Source of the DNA: Gammaproteobacteria bacterium
GTDB lineage: Bacteria > Pseudomonadota > Gammaproteobacteria > Steroidobacterales > GCA-2729495
Reading direction: 5' to 3'
Length of the DNA: 44,935 nt
Assembly (NCBI GenBank): GCA_021773815.1
Contig: JAJFJS010000098.1
Span: forward strand, 1-44,935
Position numbers and translations under genes: made by a program
The notes under the pieces: generated by a model
Told to the model about the DNA's origin: nothing
Seen by the model: the letters and a program-made list of their open reading frames with translations, nothing else
Database searches by the model: none
Part shown: piece after piece, positions 24,131-32,569 of the stretch
Layout: every line of letters starts with the position of its first letter
Position numbering within the stretch: position 1 is the stretch's first letter

Positions 24131-24766
24131 ATGGCAGCGGTCGAGTTCTATTTTGACTATTCGTGCCCGTGGAGCTACCTGGCATCCGTGCGGCTTATCG
24201 AGACGGCGACACGGACCGGAACCACGATCCACTGGCGGCCCGTCGTCGTGCAACGACTATGGGACCGGATGAGTCCCGAGCACAGGCCGGCACGGGAACC
24301 GGTCGTTCCGTGCAAAGCCGCTTATGCGCAGCAGGATCTCGACGCCTGGGCGGATTACATCGGCATCCCGATCACGCGTCCGGCGGACTGGCCGGCCGAT
24401 GCCGGTCTCGCGGCGATCGGCGGGATTATCGCCGGGCAGCACCAGCGGAGCCGGGACTACAGCGACGCCGTGTTCTCGGCCTATTTCGGACTCGGCCGGG
24501 ATATCACTGACTCTGCTGTCCTCGCGGACCTGGCGGGACTGGCCGGCCTGGATCGCGAGGCATTCGCGCGGGCGCTGACCGAAGCGGCGCACGCGGCCCG
24601 GGTGGAGGCGAATATCGACACACTGCTGGAGCGCGGCGGGTTCGGCGTGCCGACGATGTTCGTCGGCGAGCGGATGTTTTTCGGCAGTGATCGGATGCCG
24701 CTCGTAGAGTTCGCACTCGGACAGAGCAGCGACCGGACGTTTATCATGCCGGGACAGCATGGCTGA
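24131..24766 (+). CDS. 2-hydroxychromene-2-carboxylate isomerase / DsbA-fold (kappa GST-like) protein
   Basis: A 211-residue protein with 'FYFDYSCPWSYLAS' at the N-terminus, the thioredoxin-like start of the HCCA isomerase family, then a helical insertion and the typical end 'GVPTMFVGERMFFGSDRMP'. Relatives isomerise ring-cleavage products of polycyclic aromatics (NahD) using glutathione, or act as general DsbA-like oxidoreductases. Here 'SCPWS' has a Cys but no CxxC pair. It lies 12 bp after the ligase gene. The family suggests a ring-opened or unsaturated intermediate in the pathway; the specific reaction is unknown. Confidence 0.85.
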   Translation: MAAVEFYFDYSCPWSYLASVRLIETATRTGTTIHWRPVVVQRLWDRMSPEHRPAREPVVPCKAAYAQQDLDAWADYIGIPITRPADWPADAGLAAIGGIIAGQHQRSRDYSDAVFSAYFGLGRDITDSAVLADLAGLAGLDREAFARALTEAAHAARVEANIDTLLERGGFGVPTMFVGERMFFGSDRMPLVEFALGQSSDRTFIMPGQHG

Positions 24767-24851
24767 GGCGCGAGAGGCGAGCGAACCGGGCCCACGCACA
24801 ACCGCGGTCCGGAACGCGAGCAAGACACATCGGCCGGAGGAGAGAATCGGC

Positions 24852-27602
24852 ATGTTTTCGGAATCCACAAACAGGCGGCAGTTTATCGGCGGCGGCGCGG
24901 CCGCCGCACTGACGCTGAAGTTCGCCGTCCCGAGCCAGGCGCAACAGCCGCAAGCCGCATACCGGGGCTGGGAAGACCTGATGCGTAGCAAGTGGACCTG
25001 GGACCGGGTCATACACAGCACGCACGGTACAAACTGCACGGGTAATTGCGCATTCAATGTCTATGTGAAGGACGGCATCGTCTGGCGTGAAGAGCAGCAG
25101 GGCGAATACGGCAAGTCCGATGCCGATGCGCCCGATTACGGACCGCGCGGTTGCCAGAAGGGTCTGCGGCACGCCAAGTACATGTACGGCAAGCAGCGCG
25201 TCCTGTATCCGATGCGGCGGGTCGGTGAACGCGGCGCCGGACGTTGGGAGCGTGTGACATGGGACGAGGCGATGGCCGATGTCGCCGACCGGTTCATTGA
25301 TACCTGCGTCGCGCACGGCGCCGAATCGGTCACGTTCGGCCTGGGTACGCAGATGGTGCTCAAGCGCGCAGCCTTTGCCTCGCTCGGCCGCTTTGCGACG
25401 ATCGCGGGAACGCCGCTGCCGGAGGCATTTGCGGGCGTCGGCGATCTGCCCACCGGCGTGCACATGACCGTCGGTGCCGCGCTGATTGGCGATACGATGG
25501 CCGCGGTTTTTAAATCCAAATGCTGCCTTGTCTGGTATTCGAATCCGGCCGTGACGCGCATCCCTGACGTGCATTTTTTCTGGGAAGCGAAATACAACGG
25601 CACCGAAGTCATCGCGATCTCGCCCGAGTTCACGCCGACCGCGATGCATGCTACCCATTGGGTCAATCCGAAACCGGGCACCGATACTGCGCTCGCGCTC
25701 GCGATGGCCCAGGTGATTCTCACCGACCGGAGCTTTGATGCAGACTACCTGCGCGAGCAGACGGACATGCCGTTCCTCGTGCGCACGGACAACCGCAAGT
25801 TTTTACGCGGCAGCGACCTCGGCGTAGCAGACGGCGATGCGGTCTTTTATTTCTGGGACAGCGCGCGCGCGATGCCCGTCGCGGCGCCGGGCACCGGCTT
25901 CGCGACGCCGCCGCCGGGGCAGCCGAACCCGGACCATCCCGATTCACTCAGCCTCGGCGCAATACAGCCGGCGCTGGAAGGCGCGTGGACCGTCGAGACC
26001 GTGCACGGCCCCGTCGAGGTCACGACGGTTTTCGAATTGACGAAGGCGCATGCGGCCGGTTACGCGCCGGAACGCGCGCAGTCGATTACCGGCGTGCATC
26101 CGGACGTCATACGCAAGGTGGCGCGGCAATTCGCCGCGGCACAACCGGCGATGATCTTCTCCGGCTACCGGGTCGCGAAGTGGTTGCACGGTGACCTGCT
26201 GCAGCGATCGATGCTGCTGCTGCTGTCGCTGACCGGAAATCTCGGCAAGCCGGGCGGCGGCCTGCAGATCTGGAACATGCCCAAGGAGCACGAGCAGCTC
26301 GCGTTTATGTTCGAGGGGTTGCCGCCGACGCTGCGCGTCGCGACGATGTCGCGCTGGGATTACACCCACGGCAATCTGAAGGAACTGAACGAGGAAATCT
26401 ACGGCGCGGAGCTGGCCGATCATTTCGACAGCCACTATCGGCAGTCGATTGACAACGGCTGGTTCCCGGACTACGGCAAGACCCCGTGGAAGATGGGCTT
26501 CTACATGGGCAGCAATACCGCCAACTGGCGTGCGTCCGGCCAGCGGTTCCGCAAGCAGGAATTCGAGCGGCTCGACCACATCGTCGCCTTCGCGACGGAC
26601 ATGGGCATCACGTCGATGTATGCCGATTACGTCCTGCCGGTCGCGCATCACTACGAGCGGCATGACCTGATGCTCGAGCCACGCACGCCCTACGTCCAGG
26701 TCATCGATGCCGCTGTCAAACCGGTGGGCGAGGCCGTGGACGATTTCGACGTTTTTTACCGGTTGACGAAGGCAATTGCCGAGCGGGCGAAGGCGCGTGG
26801 GATTGCACCGATCGATGACGTGTTCATGGGAGTCATGCCGGTCCGGCGCGACTTCACGCAATTTCACGAACTGTTCACGATGGGTGGCCGCTTCCGGAAC
26901 GTTCGCCAGGTGCTCGATGAACAGATCGCGCACAATCCGGCGATTCCGGCGCAGAACTACGCAGAACTCGCCGCCGCCGGGATACTGCGCGGCCGCGGCT
27001 CGGACTCGGTGGTCTATGAGGCGGATTCCGCGTATCACGACACGATGATTCGCAGCGTCCGCGACAAGAAGCCGTATCACACGCTGACCGGCCGGCAGCA
27101 GTACTATGTCGATCACGACTGGTTCCTGCAGGAAGGCGAGGCGCTGCCGACCCACCGTGCGCCGATCGGCATCAAGGGCTATCCGCTGCGCTTCGTGCAG
27201 GGTCATGCGCGCCACGGCATTCACTCGATGTGGCGGGATGACCCGCTGCTCGTGAGTCTGCAGCGCGGCGAACCGGACATCTATGTGAATCCAGCGGACG
27301 CCGCCGCGCGCGGCGTCGCCGACGGCGATACGATCCGCGTCTTCAATTCGTTCGGGGCATTTATCGTGCAGGCGCACGTGACCGCGACGATCCAGCCGGG
27401 CATGACCTTCATGTACCACGGCTGGGATCCGATGATGTTCGCGGGACGGCAGAATTTCGGCGCGGTCGTATCGACGGCCGGGCTGATCAAGCCGACGTCC
27501 CTTGTCAGCGGCTATGGCCACATCGCGTACAAACCGCTCGTATTCGAACCGAACGCCACTTTTCAGGACCTGACCTGTGATTTCGAGAAGGCCGATGCCT
27601 GA
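24852..27602 (+). CDS. Tat-exported type II molybdopterin oxidoreductase (EbdA/NarG-like)
   Basis: A 916-residue protein from ATG 24852 with GGAGGAGAG upstream. An earlier in-frame ATG at 24759 adds 31 unlikely residues. A twin-arginine signal 'NRRQFIGG' (Arg8-Arg9) and hydrophobic stretch to 'PSQA' target it to the periplasm. A [4Fe-4S] site His58-Cys62-Cys66-Cys101 ('THGTNCTGNC' ... 'GPRGCQKG') with His as first ligand, the likely Mo ligand Asp198 ('GVGDLPTG') and 'TPDAHFF'-type sequence ('RIPDVHFFWEAKYNGTE') place it in the type II DMSO reductase group with NarG, ethylbenzene dehydrogenase and steroid C25 dehydrogenase. Members hydroxylate hydrocarbons or reduce oxyanions. No beta (iron-sulfur), gamma (haem b) or TorD-type chaperone gene is adjacent, which is unusual. 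The next gene overlaps its stop. Confidence 0.93.
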   Translation: MFSESTNRRQFIGGGAAAALTLKFAVPSQAQQPQAAYRGWEDLMRSKWTWDRVIHSTHGTNCTGNCAFNVYVKDGIVWREEQQGEYGKSDADAPDYGPRGCQKGLRHAKYMYGKQRVLYPMRRVGERGAGRWERVTWDEAMADVADRFIDTCVAHGAESVTFGLGTQMVLKRAAFASLGRFATIAGTPLPEAFAGVGDLPTGVHMTVGAALIGDTMAAVFKSKCCLVWYSNPAVTRIPDVHFFWEAKYNGTEVIAISPEFTPTAMHATHWVNPKPGTDTALALAMAQVILTDRSFDADYLREQTDMPFLVRTDNRKFLRGSDLGVADGDAVFYFWDSARAMPVAAPGTGFATPPPGQPNPDHPDSLSLGAIQPALEGAWTVETVHGPVEVTTVFELTKAHAAGYAPERAQSITGVHPDVIRKVARQFAAAQPAMIFSGYRVAKWLHGDLLQRSMLLLLSLTGNLGKPGGGLQIWNMPKEHEQLAFMFEGLPPTLRVATMSRWDYTHGNLKELNEEIYGAELADHFDSHYRQSIDNGWFPDYGKTPWKMGFYMGSNTANWRASGQRFRKQEFERLDHIVAFATDMGITSMYADYVLPVAHHYERHDLMLEPRTPYVQVIDAAVKPVGEAVDDFDVFYRLTKAIAERAKARGIAPIDDVFMGVMPVRRDFTQFHELFTMGGRFRNVRQVLDEQIAHNPAIPAQNYAELAAAGILRGRGSDSVVYEADSAYHDTMIRSVRDKKPYHTLTGRQQYYVDHDWFLQEGEALPTHRAPIGIKGYPLRFVQGHARHGIHSMWRDDPLLVSLQRGEPDIYVNPADAAARGVADGDTIRVFNSFGAFIVQAHVTATIQPGMTFMYHGWDPMMFAGRQNFGAVVSTAGLIKPTSLVSGYGHIAYKPLVFEPNATFQDLTCDFEKADA

Positions 27603-28296
27603 ATCCACACCGTCCATGGATGAACTGTTCGATGCCGTGTTCGACCGGGTGGCGCGGCATTTTCCGCTGACGCCCGTCGAACTCGATCCGGAGATCGCGC
27701 GGCCGAAGTCGATGCTGAAACTGCTCGATGCGACCCATTTCAACTGGCAGGCAGACCGATTTCGCAAGTTGTTCGGTATGCGTTTCCGCGTCAAGCTGCC
27801 GCCGCTCGATCAGCTCAATACCATTCTGTATCCGCAGCCGGTCTACGACACGCCGATCTTCCTGTTCTTCGCACTCGTGACAAAGCGCAAGCTGATCGCG
27901 CATCTAAACGTCTATTGCCCGTTCGACGATGCGGAATATCTTGACCGGCATGTGGCGCCGCTGGTCCGTATTCTGCAGAAGTATCCGCCGTTCGACTGTG
28001 ACGATCGATATCCGGAATGGATGGCGAAGTACCGTCAGCCGTGTTCGATCTACGGCATGTTCGCGCGCGACCGCTTCGACGACCTGCAGCGCTGCGCCCA
28101 TGACTATCTCGAGCACTACCTGTCGGTCGCGAAAACGGCCGAGGTGGTGACCGATCCGGAACGGCTGCGGCACATCGAGGCGTTTCATGCGCGGTTCGTC
28201 GACGATATCCGCACGCAGGACAAGGCGCAGGGCATGATTGCGAAAATGATCGGCAAGCAGAAGGCGCGGCGTATTTTTTACGAGATCACGACCTGA
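27595..28296 (+). CDS. Ferredoxin-dependent bilin reductase (HY2/PcyA)-like protein
   Basis: A 233-residue protein, the length of this family. The start ATG 27595 overlaps the Mo-enzyme stop (ATGCCTGA), with GAGAAGG just upstream; GTG 27577 is possible. From memory of PcyA/PebS, residues 74-110 ('LNTILYPQPVYDTPIF', 'KLIAHLNVYCPF') line up with the substrate-site strands (LHCVMFPEPLYGLPLF, AAIADLSP). 'YPEWMAKYRQPCSIYGMF' lines up with the next strands, and the end 'QDKAQGMIAKMIGKQKARRIF' with the family's 'D.......FG..WAERY...LF' helix. The catalytic Asp of PcyA (Asp105, FGCDIV) falls on Phe/Ala here ('FLFFALV'). It may be a non-bilin reductase or a binding protein. The assignment is by hand alignment and moderate. 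Confidence 0.6.
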   Translation: MPESTPSMDELFDAVFDRVARHFPLTPVELDPEIARPKSMLKLLDATHFNWQADRFRKLFGMRFRVKLPPLDQLNTILYPQPVYDTPIFLFFALVTKRKLIAHLNVYCPFDDAEYLDRHVAPLVRILQKYPPFDCDDRYPEWMAKYRQPCSIYGMFARDRFDDLQRCAHDYLEHYLSVAKTAEVVTDPERLRHIEAFHARFVDDIRTQDKAQGMIAKMIGKQKARRIFYEITT

Positions 28297-28320
28297 ATAC
28301 CGGGTTCGCGATGAGGCCGG

Positions 28321-29793
28321 ATGAACCGGTCGCGGTCCCGTCCGGGGTCGGTCCCCGGAAAAAGGCAGCGTAGGACCGTGGCGCGAGAGCCAACCGGGGA
28401 CCCGGACGCCACCCGGCGCCGACCGGCCGGGCGCCTGCCCGTGTCGACCTATATCGGCTACGGCGCCGGACAGATCGGCGGACAGATACTGCGCGATACA
28501 CCGGCGCTGATTCTGCCTATTTACATGACGACGGTACTCGGGCTCGAGGCCGCGCTGGCCGGACTCGTGATCATCATCGCCAAATTCTGGGTGGTCCTCG
28601 CCGATCCGCTGGCCGGCATCGTGTCCGACCGGACCGATACCCGCTGGGGCCGGCGCCGGCCGTTCATCCTGGCCGGCGGTCTGCTGGCAGCGGCCTGTTT
28701 CGTGCTGTTGTTCTTCGCCCCGGTGTTCCGTGCGCAATTCGCACTGTTCGCGTACATGACGGTCGTCTACGTGATCCTGAATACCGGTTACTCAATGTTC
28801 TCGGTACCGTACCTGACGATGGCGTCGGAGATGTCCGAGCATCCCGACGAACGCACGACGATCCTGTCGTTCCGCAACGGCGCGCTGGCGCTCGGGCTCG
28901 TGGTGGCCGGTGCGCTGGCGCCGAAGATCGTCGCTTACGTGACGCAGAACCTCGGCGGCACGCCGCGCGACGGCTACGAATGGATGGGCCTCGTCCTCGG
29001 CGCAACGGTCGCGCTGTCGACCGTCTGGGTCTTTGTCGGCACGCGCCGGGCCTCGGGACGGGCGGCGGCGGAGGAATCGGTGCCGCTGCGCGAGCAGCTG
29101 CGCATCGCGTGGAACAACAAGCCGTTCGTGGTATTGATCACGGCCAATATCGTGCAGTACATCAGCGCCGGTATCGGCTACGCGGGCGGGTTCTTTTTTA
29201 TGGCCTATGTTGTCGGCCTGGGTGTCGATGTGTTTAACGTCATTCCGATCTGGATCGTCATCATCTCGGTGGCGTCGATCGCGTCAATGCCGCTGCTGGT
29301 CTGGGCGGCCGCGCGTTTCGGCAAGATGCGCGTCTACAAGTGGTGCCTGTTGCTGTATGCCGTCAGTATCCAGCCGTATTTCTTCGCCACGCCCGACTCG
29401 CTGTGGATCATCTGGGTCATCGCGGCATCGATCGGGTTGTTTAACGGTGGTTTCATCCTGATGTCGTTCTCGGTGCTGACCGATACCATCAACTACGACC
29501 GTATCCGCTCCGGTATCAGCCGGGAGGGTGCGTTGTCGTCGATTTACTCGGCCGTCGACAAGGTCGGCAACGCCGTCGGCTCGGCGATCTTCCTCGTGAT
29601 CCTGTCGCTGGTCGGGTTTGTCGAGTCGACGGACGGCGGGTTCCCCGCCCAGTCGGAAACCGTGCTGCGCGGCATCCAGCTGAGCTACATCGTCGCGCCG
29701 GCGTGCCTGCATGCCGGCAGCATTTTTATCTTGAATCGCTATCGGCTGACGCGCGAGGATCTCGCGCCGGGCGCGGCCGGATCGCCGTCATGA
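28321..29793 (+). CDS. GPH-family (MelB-like) cation symporter
   Basis: A 490-residue membrane protein with 12 segments. The GPH signature 'DPLAGIVSDRTDTRWGRRRPFI' lies in loop 2-3 and a related 'DTINYDRIRSG' in the second half. Preceding residues 1-40 are Arg-rich, so the true start may be GTG 28441 (VSTYIGYGAG). However, GATGAGG before ATG 28321 supports the longer form. GPH symporters take up sugars, glycosides or other organic solutes with Na+ or H+. As the only transporter in the operon it probably imports the pathway substrate across the inner membrane, or exports a product. Confidence 0.88.
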   Translation: MNRSRSRPGSVPGKRQRRTVAREPTGDPDATRRRPAGRLPVSTYIGYGAGQIGGQILRDTPALILPIYMTTVLGLEAALAGLVIIIAKFWVVLADPLAGIVSDRTDTRWGRRRPFILAGGLLAAACFVLLFFAPVFRAQFALFAYMTVVYVILNTGYSMFSVPYLTMASEMSEHPDERTTILSFRNGALALGLVVAGALAPKIVAYVTQNLGGTPRDGYEWMGLVLGATVALSTVWVFVGTRRASGRAAAEESVPLREQLRIAWNNKPFVVLITANIVQYISAGIGYAGGFFFMAYVVGLGVDVFNVIPIWIVIISVASIASMPLLVWAAARFGKMRVYKWCLLLYAVSIQPYFFATPDSLWIIWVIAASIGLFNGGFILMSFSVLTDTINYDRIRSGISREGALSSIYSAVDKVGNAVGSAIFLVILSLVGFVESTDGGFPAQSETVLRGIQLSYIVAPACLHAGSIFILNRYRLTREDLAPGAAGSPS

Positions 29794-29905
29794 GCCGTCC
29801 GCGTGTCGGCAGCTTGCCGCGCGCGGCGGCATTGTCCGCTAAACTGATGGCTCGCTGTAGTACGGTGCGCCGGTCGGGCCCGATCGGCGGGCCGGGAGAA
29901 TGACC

Positions 29906-31048
29906 ATGCTTCAATACACGGCCGTCGGCATCCAGAACGAATCCCGGATGGCATTGACCCGGGACGATTACTGGACCGACCTGAACAACCTCGCGGGCAG
30001 CATCGAATATGCGGTCTGGAACTGCAGCCTGGATCTGCCGGTGCGGCTAGTCGCCATCAGTGAGGGCGGCATCGGCGGCTGGTGTCTCGGCGGCGGCGAC
30101 GAGCATCTGCGCATTTACCGCGACGTCGTACCGGAGATTCCCGGCAAGGAAACAGAGTTCCTCGGCGAACTGGCAAAGAAATTCGACATCCATATCGTCG
30201 CGCAGATGATCGCCAAGGATCCGGACCTGATGCCGGACAAGATCTTCAATATTGCTTTCATCGTCGCGCCGAACGGCGAAGTCATTCACAAGCACTACAA
30301 GACGGCGTTCTACCAGCGCGAGCCGAACGTGGCGCCGAGTGACATCTGGGATCGCTACCTCGAGCGCTATGGCGACGATCCCGTGCGCCTGTTCGAGGCC
30401 GTCTACCCGGTGGCACGCACGGAGATCGGTAATATCGGCACGCTGATCTGCGCGGAAGGCAGTTATCCCGAGGCCGCCCGCGGCCTCGCGCTGAACGGGG
30501 CCGAAATCATCTGGCGCACGCAGTACCCGGAGCCGTGGATGGGCAACGACATGGCCGAGATCCAGAACCGCGCGCACGCGATCTTCAACACCTGTTATGT
30601 CGTCGCGCCGAATATCGGCGCGATCTGGTTCCCGGGCGGGCAGAAGAAGCAGAGCTGTGGCAAGAGCCAGATGATCGATTACCGCGGCCAGATTACCTCG
30701 CAGTATCTCGGCCCCGGTGAGGCGCTCGTCAGTTCGATCATCAATATCGACGGCCTGCGGGATTTTCGGGTCCGCGCGCAGTGGCAGAACCTGGTCAAGG
30801 ACATGCGGGTCGAAGAGTACAAGGTCATCTATGATGCGATGATGGCCAAGGGCGGGATCTACCCGGCCAACCTGTGCATGGACAAACCGCCGCTGACCGA
30901 AGACCAGCAGCTTGAACTGGTCAAGCACCAGGTCAACAAGATGGTGACCGATGGCGTCTATGTGCCGCCGCCGGGCTGGGCGCCGTATGACGTCGATGCA
31001 GACGTCCGGGCGCGTATTTCGGAAGCGCAGTCGAGAAGTAAAAAATAG
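29906..31048 (+). CDS. Nitrilase-superfamily hydrolase
   Basis: A 380-residue carbon-nitrogen hydrolase. ATG 29906 has GGGAG at a 7-nt distance; the ATG two codons earlier is too close to it. The catalytic triad is complete: Glu53 ('AISEGGIGG'), Lys132 ('HKHYKTAFY') and Cys182 ('TLICAEGSYPE'). At 380 residues it is longer than typical amidases (about 280), with a C-terminal tail beyond residue 310. It should hydrolyse an amide, carbamoyl or nitrile group and release ammonia. A full-length paralogue that has lost the Cys is encoded at 32570. A 112-bp gap from the transporter gene allows an internal promoter. Confidence 0.92.
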   Translation: MLQYTAVGIQNESRMALTRDDYWTDLNNLAGSIEYAVWNCSLDLPVRLVAISEGGIGGWCLGGGDEHLRIYRDVVPEIPGKETEFLGELAKKFDIHIVAQMIAKDPDLMPDKIFNIAFIVAPNGEVIHKHYKTAFYQREPNVAPSDIWDRYLERYGDDPVRLFEAVYPVARTEIGNIGTLICAEGSYPEAARGLALNGAEIIWRTQYPEPWMGNDMAEIQNRAHAIFNTCYVVAPNIGAIWFPGGQKKQSCGKSQMIDYRGQITSQYLGPGEALVSSIINIDGLRDFRVRAQWQNLVKDMRVEEYKVIYDAMMAKGGIYPANLCMDKPPLTEDQQLELVKHQVNKMVTDGVYVPPPGWAPYDVDADVRARISEAQSRSKK

Positions 31049-31069
31049 TATTAACAAGAGGTTATTGCA

Positions 31070-31465
31070 ATGAGTGAAGGTGCAATCGATCTTTCGCAGA
31101 TTCGCGGGGACTGGAAATTTCATATCGATTACCTGCAGAACGCCGTCGACCGGACGCTGGAGCGGCAGCTGCGGTGCCGGGGCGCCGCCGACGGCGATGC
31201 AGCGATTGATGCAGCTGTAGACGATCAGGCACGGCGCTGGGCGGACCTGCGCGCGGGCGCCGATGGCAACGGCACGATTCCGACCGCGGACGGGCAGCTC
31301 ACGGCTTTCATCGCGGCCTGCCGTGACGCGAAGCCGCTGTGCGATGCGCTGCAGGATCGGGATGCCGGCGCGGCAGCCGAGGAATTTACCGAAGCCTGTC
31401 GCCAGCTACGCGCGTTATGCGATGACCTGGAGATGATGATCGGCCAGCGGCCGGACAATTTGTAG
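31070..31465 (+). CDS. Small helical protein of unknown function, last gene of the operon
   Basis: A 131-residue protein, 21 bp after the nitrilase stop, with AAGAGG before ATG 31070. It has no signal peptide or membrane segment. The sequence is Ala/Asp-rich and predicted helical, with four Cys ('RCRG', 'AACRDAKPLC', 'EACRQLRALC') spaced like helix faces. 'DWKFHIDYLQNAVDRTLERQL' suggests an amphipathic helix. I recognise no family. Its position suggests a subunit or accessory of the nitrilase. A strong terminator follows at 31666. Confidence 0.75.
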   Translation: MSEGAIDLSQIRGDWKFHIDYLQNAVDRTLERQLRCRGAADGDAAIDAAVDDQARRWADLRAGADGNGTIPTADGQLTAFIAACRDAKPLCDALQDRDAGAAAEEFTEACRQLRALCDDLEMMIGQRPDNL

Positions 31466-31665
31466 ATACCCGCCGGCGCAGGCGGCTGCTCGCCTGATTG
31501 TGAAAGTTCAGACTTGATCGTTCAGACAATGTCAGATCAGATTGCGCTCACATGACTGCTTTGTGTTCGTAAGCTGTAGGTAAAATGATAAGGAATATTA
31601 TGCTGTAACAGGCAGGAAACGGCCAGAAGCGGACATTTACGACACTCAAGATTCAGATAAAAAGA

Positions 31666-31691
31666 AACCCGCCGTGAAGCGGGTTTTTTTT
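31666..31691 (+). terminator. Intrinsic terminator of the nine-gene operon
   Basis: AACCCGC (31666-31672) and GCGGGTT (31679-31685) with loop CGTGAA are followed by a T-run. The preceding A-rich stretch lets it work for the minus-strand 31708 gene as well. The 200 bp before it (31466-31665) are AT-rich and hold no gene. Confidence 0.93.
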
Positions 31692-31707
31692 GGCTTGTAT
31701 AAAGCAG

Positions 31708-32235
31708 TTACGCTGTTTTTCGTCGCATCCAACTGAGCAAGCCCAATGCCGAGCCGAATAACCAAACAGCGGCAGGCACGGGCACTGGGGCTACAGCGCG
31801 CGCAAAACTGACCGCGTAGCTGCCGTTGTCAGCCGTCGCGCCAATATACGCCGCGTTTACGTAGCCGCCGGACCCGAGCCACCGGTCGACGGTCACCTCG
31901 CCTACCGGGATGCCGAACTGGCCGCCAGACATGTCATTGTTCGTCACGACGTCGGCGATAAGTTCCTCGGTAATCAGGCTGAAGGCCTCGTGGTGATCAT
32001 GATCCAGCAGCGCAAGCTGCATCTGGGATGTCAAGGTCCACCCGGCTGCCATATAGCCGAGTGCATCACCATCAACTACCTGATCGTAACTATAACCAAT
32101 AGTCTGAGACAACTTAAGATAATCGGCATTGCCAACATCGTCCCTGACGAAAGTCCCCATATCTATTAGCGCAGCGTGCGACGGGAATGCTGAAGCAATG
32201 AGCGTTAAAAATCCGAGTAAGCGTAGTAGATTCAT
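31708..32235 (-). CDS. VPxPA-CTERM (PEP-CTERM type) surface protein
   Basis: A 175-residue protein from ATG 32235 (GAGGGGG upstream). A signal peptide 'LLRLLGFLTLIASAFPSHA' leads to a Gly/Asp-rich mature domain of about 125 residues without a recognised fold. The C-terminus 'VPVPAAVWLFGSALGLLSWM' followed by Arg-Arg-Lys is a VPxPA-type exosortase sorting signal: motif, membrane helix, basic tail. Such proteins are processed by an exosortase, often together with exopolysaccharide. No exosortase is in the window. The 43755 protein has the same tail. Confidence 0.85.
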   Translation of the reverse strand: MNLLRLLGFLTLIASAFPSHAALIDMGTFVRDDVGNADYLKLSQTIGYSYDQVVDGDALGYMAAGWTLTSQMQLALLDHDHHEAFSLITEELIADVVTNNDMSGGQFGIPVGEVTVDRWLGSGGYVNAAYIGATADNGSYAVSFARAVAPVPVPAAVWLFGSALGLLSWMRRKTA

Positions 32236-32569
32236 ATTAATCCCCCTCATAACAATCTCTCCTTACGCCCGCCATACAGGCACATCGTCTCTGTGCGGAC
32301 GAAATGTTTAATCAAATTGTTTGTCTTCGCCCTTCGCGGTGTTGCGTCATCGGTGAGGGCTTAGTTCCGAATATAACAAAGATACAGAATTAGGGACGCT
32401 TCGCTTGACATAAACTCATGCTGAACCAAGCCGATACCGAGTGTCCTCTTCGGGTCGATACGGGCCAAATCGCAGCAAAACAGTAAAACGGCCGCTATCA
32501 GCAGGTCTCCGGATGTCGGACGTGATCAAATCTGACCGTGGTGGTCAGATCAAGTACTGACTAATGCGC
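32236..32569. other. Gene-free stretch with palindrome
   Basis: 334 bp, relatively AT-rich, between the CTERM gene start and the end of the Cys-less nitrilase gene. It should hold the CTERM promoter. ATCTGACC (32530-32537) and GGTCAGAT (32543-32550) form an 8-bp palindrome 20 bp after the nitrilase-like stop. This is a possible factor site or a T-less hairpin. Confidence 0.45.

Noticed and set aside
25944-27794. 616-codon minus-strand frame opposite the Mo-enzyme gene
   Set aside because: Mirror of a highly biased coding sequence with no family features.
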